Shown: positions 30,634 through 36,350 of the stretch, in pieces
Numbering within the stretch: position 1 is the first letter of the stretch
How the letters are laid out: every line of letters begins with the position of its first letter
Source of the DNA: Candidatus Solibacter usitatus
GTDB lineage: Bacteria > Acidobacteriota > Terriglobia > Bryobacterales > Bryobacteraceae
Direction: 5' to 3'
NCBI GenBank assembly: GCA_016185465.1
Contig: JACPNO010000047.1
Coordinates: 32,972-69,321, forward strand
Length of the DNA: 36,350 nucleotides
Translations under genes and position numbers: made by a program
Notes under the pieces: generated by a model
Database searches by the model: none
Told to the model about the DNA's origin: nothing
The model's input: only the letters and a program-made list of their open reading frames with translations

Positions 30634-31331
30634 AACGGCTCATCCGGTCGATCGTCCGACTTTATCCGGCACGCTGGCGTGATCGCTATCGGACCGAGTT
30701 CGATGCCTTGCTCGACGACATGAGTCTTAGTTGGCGGGACTTGTTCGATGTCCTGAAAGGAGCGCTCACAATGCGGATGTCGATGGCGACACTCGGAAAA
30801 AGTGTAGCCGCGTTTGGAGTGGCCGGTGCGTTACTGGCCGGGGCGTTGTCCTTCACGCTGCGGGACAGGTATCGCTCGGAGGCCTTTTTGGTCGCTGGAC
30901 GAAAAGTGGAACCCCCGGAACTCGCGCAGTTCGTTCGCATGTCGCTTAGTAGGGACTCCCTCATCGGCATTATGGAGAAGCAACACTTGTACGCGCGTGA
31001 GCGGGCGAAGGAATCGATGGACGACATAATCGTCAAGATGCGTCGGGACATTAGCATTGCTATCCAGGGCCCGAGCTCTTTCGAAGTTTCGTTTGATTAT
31101 CCGGATCCCGCCCAGGCGCAACAGACCAACGCCGCTCTAATTGGCAGACTGATGGATGAGAGTGTTACCGCGGGCTTTGCGGGGTTGCGGGCCATTGAGA
31201 AGCCAAGCACACCGCAATCCCCTAATTGGCCCAACCGCACCGTAATCACCGGACTCGGACTGAACGCTGGGATCTTGATGGGTGCCATCGTGGCGTGGGC
31301 TCGGCGCCCGAAAACCAAGCCAGTAGTTTGA
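30630..31331 (+). CDS. PadR-linked membrane protein with Wzz-like (chain-length determinant) domain
   Basis: 233 residues. Residues 1-50 (IVRLYPARWRDRYRTEFDALLDDMSLSWRDLFDVLKGAL) form an N-terminal cytoplasmic segment of a type often found next to PadR genes. One membrane helix follows (about 58-75), then an extracytoplasmic part (RYRSEAFLVAGR ... SFEVSFDYPDPAQAQQTNAALIGRLMDE) resembling the Wzz/GNVR domain, and a second helix near 205-222. This topology fits a polysaccharide co-polymerase-like protein or a sensor derived from one. The ATG overlaps the PadR stop. Function is inference. Confidence 0.75.
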   Translation: MKRLIRSIVRLYPARWRDRYRTEFDALLDDMSLSWRDLFDVLKGALTMRMSMATLGKSVAAFGVAGALLAGALSFTLRDRYRSEAFLVAGRKVEPPELAQFVRMSLSRDSLIGIMEKQHLYARERAKESMDDIIVKMRRDISIAIQGPSSFEVSFDYPDPAQAQQTNAALIGRLMDESVTAGFAGLRAIEKPSTPQSPNWPNRTVITGLGLNAGILMGAIVAWARRPKTKPVV

Positions 31332-31369
31332 AACCGCGTTACGCTGCGTTGGAAACCCCCACTTTGCGC

Positions 31370-32227
31370 TTAGCCGCAGTGGACGACGTATTCATAAACC
31401 CGGAATTCGGTTAGCTTTCCATCTGGCGTAAATGTCAGGAGAGACAAAGCGCGGCCCTCAGTGGTGCCGGTTTCTAAGAGCAGAACGGGATAAACGAATC
31501 CGGGCAGCTCAAACATGTTTAACGGCAAATATGTTCCGCTGCTCGCGTCGACGTAGCTCGGAATGGCGCAGCCGTCACAGAGTCGAGCCGGATCAAAGGC
31601 GGTGAGGCTATGCGCGAGGATTTCCCCATCTTTTCGATGCAGAACGATCGCTTCCTGGCTAAGCAAGCCAGTTTTCGTGTTGTAGAGTTTGTGCAGCGAG
31701 TAATAGAAAGACTGGGTGCGAACGCCGATCGCTTCGTCCCGGCGAAGTGTGCCTTCGCTCGGCCATTTCAAAAGGCGGTTGACCCTTGCCATGAGCGTTC
31801 CATCAAGCGGTATGGTTACGATGCCAGCGTGCGTCTCGCCCAGTATCTTTCTTGTCGTGTAGAGTGCCCTTTCAGCCCCGGTCTCGCCACCCACGTCAAA
31901 GGCTGTTAGATGATCTGTCTCCTCAATTTCGCAGGCTATCCTGTACATTTTTCGAAGCAACATGATTTCGCTCCGTGCGACTCGTTCCTTTTTTCGGCCG
32001 ATCGAGGGCAGGCCGACTGGCGCAAAAAGGTTAACCTCTTTGGCGGCCCCCTCCTCGGCCAGGAAACCGTGCGTCGGAGCAAACCATCCCATCCGTGGCA
32101 ATTCACCAATTCGCGTCTCGAAGATCTTTTCGATGTACCCTTCCGGCGAGGGTTCCGGTACTTGGGCGATGCTGAGTGGGGCGAATAGAAATATCGCAAC
32201 GTGAAAGAACCGGCGACTGGCAGGCAC
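31370..32227 (-). CDS. Exported protein of unknown function
   Basis: 285 residues from a GTG at 32227, chosen because it directly precedes a signal peptide (VPASRRFFHVAIFLFAPLSIAQ); the longer frame has no other reason to be coding and runs into the divergent OPT gene's promoter region. The mature protein has no membrane segment; it contains one Cys pair (LCDGCAIPSY). No family recognised. It is convergent with the Wzz-like gene (38 bp apart) and divergent from the OPT transporter (43 bp). Confidence 0.7.
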   Translation of the reverse strand: MPASRRFFHVAIFLFAPLSIAQVPEPSPEGYIEKIFETRIGELPRMGWFAPTHGFLAEEGAAKEVNLFAPVGLPSIGRKKERVARSEIMLLRKMYRIACEIEETDHLTAFDVGGETGAERALYTTRKILGETHAGIVTIPLDGTLMARVNRLLKWPSEGTLRRDEAIGVRTQSFYYSLHKLYNTKTGLLSQEAIVLHRKDGEILAHSLTAFDPARLCDGCAIPSYVDASSGTYLPLNMFELPGFVYPVLLLETGTTEGRALSLLTFTPDGKLTEFRVYEYVVHCG

Positions 32228-32270
32228 TATAGCCGCAGTGTAACTGAAAACGGGATTACTATCTAAGACT

Positions 32271-34268
32271 ATGCCTGAATCCCGACCACCGGCCGAGATG
32301 ACGTTCAAGGCCGTGGCCCTTGGGCTGCTTTTGTCGCTGATCTTCGGCGCGGCCAACGCCTATCTCGGCATGAAGGCCGGGCAAACCATCGCCGCTACCA
32401 TTCCCGCGGCGGTGATTGCGATCGCGCTGTTCCGTCTGCCGGCGTTTCGCGGCACGGTGCTCGAGCAGAACATCGTCCGCACGGCGGCTTCAGTCGGTGA
32501 GGCGCTAGTCGCCGCGGCCATCTTCACGATCCCGGCATTCGTGCTGGTGGAGATCGACGGCATGCGTCTGTGGACCGACCTGCGCCATCACTACTGGGAA
32601 GCGACGATGATCCTGCTGGTGGGCGGGCTGATCGGCGTGCTGTTCATCATCGTGCTGCGGCGGCCGCTGTGCGTGGATTCCGACCTGCCGTTCCCCGAAA
32701 GCGTCGCCAGCGCGGAAATCGTCAAGGCCAGCGAGCAGGGCAGCGATGCTCCAAAATATGTTTTTGGCGCCATGGCCTTCGCCGGCCTGCTGCAAATTCT
32801 CAAAAGCGACAAAGGCTTGCAGATTTTTCGCGAATACACCGAGGGCTTTTTTGCTTTCCCGCGCTCCGTGGTCCACCACTTCAACTTTCGCAAGGAGCCG
32901 ATTGGCGACGTGGTGCACGGCGGTGGAATCTATTGGACCACGCCCAATCTTTCGCCGGCGCTGATGGGGATCGGTTATATCATCGGCCCGCAACTTTCGG
33001 CGATCAACTTCGCCGGCGGCGTGCTGGCGTGGTGGGTGCTCATTCCGCTGCTGCTTTTTTTCGATCCCGATCTCGCCCGGCGCTTAGGCGCCAGCGCCAA
33101 TCCGCAGTGGGACGTGGCGGCTTACACGGTTTGGTTCAACATTGTCCGGCCCATCGCGGTGGGCATGATGCTGGTGGGCGCTGCCAACGCGCTGCTTTCC
33201 ATGCGCGGGTCGATTGCGGAATCCATTCGCGGCGCGCTGGCGGTTTCGCGAGCCGCTGGACGCGAAGGCGGCGACACGCGCGCGGCTATCGATCGCGATA
33301 TTCCGTTCCGGTGGCTGGTGACCGGCACAGTGGCGCTTACCGCCGCCATCACGGGCATCTATTACCATTTCACGCAGAGTTGGACCGCGGCGCTGGTCGC
33401 CGCCGCAGTGATGAGCGTCACCGGATTCCTGCTTTCGGCAGTGGGCGGATATCTTACCGGCCTGGTGGGCAGTTCCAATCAGCCGCTCTCCGGGCTCACG
33501 CTGGTGGCGCTGATGCTGGCGGCGGCGGTGATGCTGGCTATCGGCGCGCGCGGCATGTCCGGCGTGGCGGCGGTGCTGGCCGTGGCGTCGGTGGTGGCGT
33601 GCGCGTGCTCGGTCTCCGGCACGCTCATTCAGGATCTGAAAGCCGGATATCTGCTGGGTGGAACGCCGTGGAAAATGCAGGTGGTCGAGATACTGGCGGT
33701 GGTACTGCTGTCGGCGTTTCTGCTGCTGCCGATCATTGCGCTCCACCAGGCGAATCTTGCGACCGGCGGCATTGGCGGGCGCGCGCTGCCGGCGCCGCAA
33801 GCCGGGCTAATGGCGCAACTGGCGAAAGGCATCATGGGCGGCCAGATGGCGTGGGGGCTGATTGCCATCGGCGTGGCCTTTGGCATTGCGCTCACTCTCT
33901 GCGGGTCGCGCGCGCCCATGCTGGTGGCCCTTGGCATGTATTTGCCATTCGACACGGTGAGCGCGATCTTTGCGGGCGGCGCGATCAGGTGGGTTGCCGA
34001 CCGGCTGATGGCTAATTATTCCGCCAGCGAGCGCTCGGCGGGAGAGGAGCGCGGCACGCTGCTGGCGTCGGGGCTGATTGCCGGAGAAGCGATTGTCGGC
34101 ATTCTCACCGCCGTGACATTTTTGGCCGGGATCAGCTCGCTCACGCACGTGTTTACAGGCCGCGATGAGCTGAGCGTCTATCCGGCGTGGGGCGGGTGGC
34201 TGTCGCTCGCCGGCTTCGCCGCCGTAGCGTGGGTACTAATCCGAATTCCGGCGCGAAGGCGCGCCTGA
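32271..34268 (+). CDS. OPT family oligopeptide transporter
   Basis: 665 residues with about fifteen membrane segments, in the range for bacterial OPT proteins. The opening MTFKAVALGLLLSLIFGAANAYLGMKAGQTIAATIPAAVIAI is typical, as are LEQNIVRTAASVGEALVAAAIFTIPA, LPFPESVASAEIVKA, YIIGPQLSAINFAGGVLAWW and GSSNQPLSGLTL. These are proton-coupled importers of peptides or metal chelates; the substrate is not predictable. It stands alone, convergent with the barrel protein at 34272 with only three bases between stops. Confidence 0.93.
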   Translation: MPESRPPAEMTFKAVALGLLLSLIFGAANAYLGMKAGQTIAATIPAAVIAIALFRLPAFRGTVLEQNIVRTAASVGEALVAAAIFTIPAFVLVEIDGMRLWTDLRHHYWEATMILLVGGLIGVLFIIVLRRPLCVDSDLPFPESVASAEIVKASEQGSDAPKYVFGAMAFAGLLQILKSDKGLQIFREYTEGFFAFPRSVVHHFNFRKEPIGDVVHGGGIYWTTPNLSPALMGIGYIIGPQLSAINFAGGVLAWWVLIPLLLFFDPDLARRLGASANPQWDVAAYTVWFNIVRPIAVGMMLVGAANALLSMRGSIAESIRGALAVSRAAGREGGDTRAAIDRDIPFRWLVTGTVALTAAITGIYYHFTQSWTAALVAAAVMSVTGFLLSAVGGYLTGLVGSSNQPLSGLTLVALMLAAAVMLAIGARGMSGVAAVLAVASVVACACSVSGTLIQDLKAGYLLGGTPWKMQVVEILAVVLLSAFLLLPIIALHQANLATGGIGGRALPAPQAGLMAQLAKGIMGGQMAWGLIAIGVAFGIALTLCGSRAPMLVALGMYLPFDTVSAIFAGGAIRWVADRLMANYSASERSAGEERGTLLASGLIAGEAIVGILTAVTFLAGISSLTHVFTGRDELSVYPAWGGWLSLAGFAAVAWVLIRIPARRRA

Positions 34269-34271
34269 AAA

Positions 34272-34850
34272 TCAGAACAGCAGGCCCACGCCCACCGAGA
34301 CTTGGATCTGATTCAGCCGGCCGCTGACATTATCGAAATTGAAGGGCTTGCCGGTGTTGTAATCGCGCACATCGAGACGGACGTTGAACCGGTCGTTCAC
34401 TTTCACCTTGATACCGGCGCCGAGGTTGAGTCCGAACTTGGTTTGCCCGCCGCCATAGACGCTGGCCCCGGGGGGATAGAAACTGCTGAAGTTGACGCCG
34501 GCCGCGCCGAACGGGCGGATGCGCGACCCCTCGGGCGTGGCGTACACCAGAAAATCGTAAAACCCCTGATGGATCGAGGTGGAGTTATCCTGCACCGGGA
34601 CGCTATGAATCTGGATATTGCTATGGCTGTACCCGTAGCCGAACTCGTGGCCGAAGAACTTGTAAGTATTCAGCGTGAAGCGCAGCGCCATGTGGAAGCC
34701 GTCATGAAGATCGACGAGCGCTCCGGCGGATTCGCCCAAGCTGGCCGAGCCAAAGTGCGACCCGCCGCCGCTGACGGAAAACTCGCCGACCTGCGCCGAG
34801 GCTACAGCCGCCGACGCGCACAACAAGACACCGAATGCCCAGCCACGCAT
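34272..34850 (-). CDS. Small outer-membrane beta-barrel protein
   Basis: 192 residues with a signal peptide (MRGWAFGVLLCASAAVASAQ). The remainder alternates short beta strands (FHMALRFTLNTYKFFGHEFGYGYSH, FYDFLVYATP, TKFGLNLGAGIKVKVNDRFNVRLDVRDY) and ends VGVGLLF, a C-terminal Phe signal for Bam-dependent insertion. Similar in style to the barrel at 2749 but not clearly homologous by eye. Role unknown. Next upstream on the same strand is the YHS/TRASH-like gene, 22 bp away. Confidence 0.8.
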   Translation of the reverse strand: MRGWAFGVLLCASAAVASAQVGEFSVSGGGSHFGSASLGESAGALVDLHDGFHMALRFTLNTYKFFGHEFGYGYSHSNIQIHSVPVQDNSTSIHQGFYDFLVYATPEGSRIRPFGAAGVNFSSFYPPGASVYGGGQTKFGLNLGAGIKVKVNDRFNVRLDVRDYNTGKPFNFDNVSGRLNQIQVSVGVGLLF

Positions 34851-34872
34851 TCTGTTCTTCTCCTGTTCGAGT

Positions 34873-35145
34873 TTAGGCCGCGTGGAATTTGTCGCGGCAG
34901 GTGGTGGAGCAAAAATGCATCAGCTCGCCGTTCACCATCTGTTTAACGGACGAACCGGTGGAAACGAAGGTTCCACATACCGGATCTTTTTTGAGCTCTC
35001 CGCGAGCCGCGGTTGCGCCGGCGGGTGAATCGGGGGGCGCGTCCGAACTCATGGCCTGCGAGAAAAATCGCGCGACGGTTACGATCACATAGCGGATCAC
35101 CGCAATAAACACTAACAGAGCGATGAATCGAAACAGTCCGCGCAT
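34873..35145 (-). CDS. Membrane-anchored YHS/TRASH-like metal-binding protein
   Basis: 90 residues. An N-terminal membrane helix (about 5-27, FRFIALLVFIAVIRYVIVTVARFF) is followed by a Ser/Pro/Ala linker and a small domain (about 52-88) DPVCGTFV...HFCSTTCRDKF. The C-x22-C-x3-C spacing is that of YHS/TRASH zinc- or copper-binding modules. The opening of such proteins is found in bacteria as 'PP0621-like' proteins. It may deliver or sense a metal at the membrane. Same strand as the TPR and barrel genes around it. Confidence 0.8.
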   Translation of the reverse strand: MRGLFRFIALLVFIAVIRYVIVTVARFFSQAMSSDAPPDSPAGATAARGELKKDPVCGTFVSTGSSVKQMVNGELMHFCSTTCRDKFHAA

Positions 35146-35181
35146 CTGAGACCCGCCTCCGGGCCAGTCACCTTCGGGCGA

Positions 35182-36333
35182 CTACTTCTTTTTGGCGGCT
35201 TTCTTTTTCGCGGCCGCCGCGGCGGCTTCCGGGCTCACGTATTGCGTATCGACGGTGGCTTCCATGCTGGCGAGCATGCCTTTGGACGCTTCGGCGAACT
35301 GGCCGGTCGGCTGGAGCTCCAGGTACTTTGAAAACTCCTCGCGCGTGCCGGGGACCGGAGTCACCTTGCCACTGGCATCGGTGGAAGCCTTCGACAGCAG
35401 ATAGATTCCGTATTGATAATGGGCGTCGGCGTAGTTGGGGTCGACTTCGATCACCTTCTTGAAGGCCTCAGCTGCCGCCTCCATCTGGCCGGAATTCACC
35501 AACAGCGCTCCCAGGTTGTAGTAGTAGCGGCCGGCGCCTGGCGGGTCAATCTCCGCTGCCTTTTTGAGCTCGGCTTGCGCTTCGGGAATTTTCTTGGCGC
35601 GCGCCAGCGCCAAACCATAGTTGTTGTGATACGCCGGATCGTCGCCCTTTAGCTCGATGGCCTTCGCGTAGCTTTCCAGGCCCTTGTTCAACATGGCGGC
35701 TTGATCCGCGCCGGTCTTGGTGGCCGAACCTTCGACGTACGCCGCAGCCAGTTGCGCCCACACCACATTCTGCGTCGGATCCAGTTCGGTGCCCTTGCTG
35801 AGTTGGGTGACCGCCTCGTCGTACTGCTTGGCGGTCAGCGCTGTCATGCCAGCGGTGAAGGCATCGTTAAGCGCTTTATTCTTGGCCATCGCCTGCTCGC
35901 GTTCCTTAATGGCCTTCTCTCTGGCAGCCTTCGCCTCGGCCGTTTCGGCGCGTCCGGACTCGTTGGGTGCAGCGGCTTCGGCGGCGGCGCCGCCCTTTTC
36001 TTGCAGATTGATGTTGGACGTGCCGTCCATCTTGGTCTTAACGCCTGCCACCTGGTCCACCGGTTTGCCATTCAAGACGAGGGTGATGGTGAAACTACCT
36101 CCGAGCGGAAGGCCAGCGTGAAACCATTTGCCTTTCTTGTCGGTTTTCACCTGATAATTACCCTTAACGTCGGTGCGCTCGATTTTGACTATCGCACCAA
36201 CTGCGGGCTTGCCGTCCAGAGTGGCGGCATTTCCTTCCAGAAACGACGTCCCGCTCTGCGCCCAGGCAAATGCTGCCAGCGCGAGCCAACCCAGAACCGC
36301 CAAAACCCGACATCTAATAATCCTGGTGGCCAT
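35182..36333 (-). CDS. Exported TPR protein with carboxypeptidase-regulatory-like N-domain
   Basis: 383 residues: a signal peptide (to about residue 25, FAWAQ), then an immunoglobulin-like carboxypeptidase-regulatory domain (about 30-105, SFLEGNAATLDGKPAVGAIVKIERTDVKGNYQVKTDKKGKW), a charged helical linker (AEAKAAREKAIKEREQAMAKNK), and about four TPR repeats (AFTAGMTALTAKQYDEAVTQL; YHNNYGLALARAKKIPEAQAEL; YYNLGALLVNSGQMEAAAEAF). The C-terminus is Ala/Lys-rich (AAAAAAKKKAAKKK). TPRs bind other proteins; this one would act in the periplasm. It begins near the right edge, and its start at 36333 is supported by the signal peptide. Confidence 0.85.
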   Translation of the reverse strand: MATRIIRCRVLAVLGWLALAAFAWAQSGTSFLEGNAATLDGKPAVGAIVKIERTDVKGNYQVKTDKKGKWFHAGLPLGGSFTITLVLNGKPVDQVAGVKTKMDGTSNINLQEKGGAAAEAAAPNESGRAETAEAKAAREKAIKEREQAMAKNKALNDAFTAGMTALTAKQYDEAVTQLSKGTELDPTQNVVWAQLAAAYVEGSATKTGADQAAMLNKGLESYAKAIELKGDDPAYHNNYGLALARAKKIPEAQAELKKAAEIDPPGAGRYYYNLGALLVNSGQMEAAAEAFKKVIEVDPNYADAHYQYGIYLLSKASTDASGKVTPVPGTREEFSKYLELQPTGQFAEASKGMLASMEATVDTQYVSPEAAAAAAKKKAAKKK

Positions 36334-36350
36334 TAAAATAAGCCCCCCCT

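Noticed and set aside
32570-34015. A 481-codon open frame on the plus strand
   Set aside because: It is a shifted frame of the OPT transporter, Arg-rich and without domain signals.
1-36350. tRNA or rRNA genes and intact insertion sequences
   Set aside because: I looked for cloverleaf or rRNA motifs and for transposase frames and saw none.

Overview
The window is a 36 kb piece of a GC-rich Gram-negative chromosome. It carries lipopolysaccharide heptosyltransferases, a SurA-type periplasmic chaperone, outer-membrane barrel proteins and a sigma-54 type promoter. Combined with a bacterial microcompartment shell gene, many exported cupin and WD40 proteins, a PadR regulator with a membrane partner, and a Cys-rich protein of a type I associate with Acidobacteriota, this suggests a member of the Bryobacterales/'Solibacter' group. 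That placement is inference from gene content; no rRNA or tRNA gene is present.

Layout. (1) 1-2613: the tail of an M24 peptidase faces a three-gene minus-strand operon (membrane protein, DUF1772-like membrane protein, exported cupin), with a degenerate tandem repeat between them. (2) 2749-5004: an exported beta-barrel protein, a secreted intradiol-dioxygenase-like protein and a WD40 propeller split by a frame break. (3) 5005-9651: an intergenic region with an ACTATCC dyad and a sigma-54 -24/-12 site in front of a 32-residue peptide, then a microcompartment shell protein, a CoA-acylating aldehyde dehydrogenase with an unusual C-terminal extension, a small acidic protein and RecJ. (4) 9594-14922: a class V aminotransferase-like protein lacking the PLP lysine and ProS on the minus strand, divergent from GlyA and a glycosyltransferase across a strikingly symmetric promoter. 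(5) 14923-17192: REP-like repeats, an XRE regulator with a partner gene, and a divergent Cys-rich HTH protein. (6) 17206-20132: bicupin, membrane hydrolase, orphan HPt protein and thioredoxin-like protein. (7) 20272-30269: a ten-gene minus-strand run (ADP-heptose adenylyltransferase, Mfd, small protein, SurA, YhaM, BlaI, heptosyltransferase, degenerate adenylyltransferase-like protein, heptosyltransferase, methyltransferase). (8) 30296-36333: PadR with its operator and a Wzz-like membrane protein, an exported protein, an OPT transporter, a small barrel protein, a YHS/TRASH-like protein and a TPR protein.

How the genes work together. The minus-strand run links heptose activation and LPS core assembly with outer-membrane protein folding, with genes often overlapping by a few bases. 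The peptide, shell protein and aldehyde dehydrogenase look like one regulated unit for handling an aldehyde in a microcompartment. No pentameric shell protein, signature enzyme or sigma-54 activator is in view, so the rest of that system must lie elsewhere.

The signals most worth checking are the sigma-54/dyad/small-peptide unit (5006-5238), the lysine-less aminotransferase (Gln202), the mirrored proS/glyA start region, the 14-bp perfect dyad around the bicupin -10, the degenerate HldE-like paralogue, and three distinct palindromic repeat families that each sit in a gap between convergent genes.
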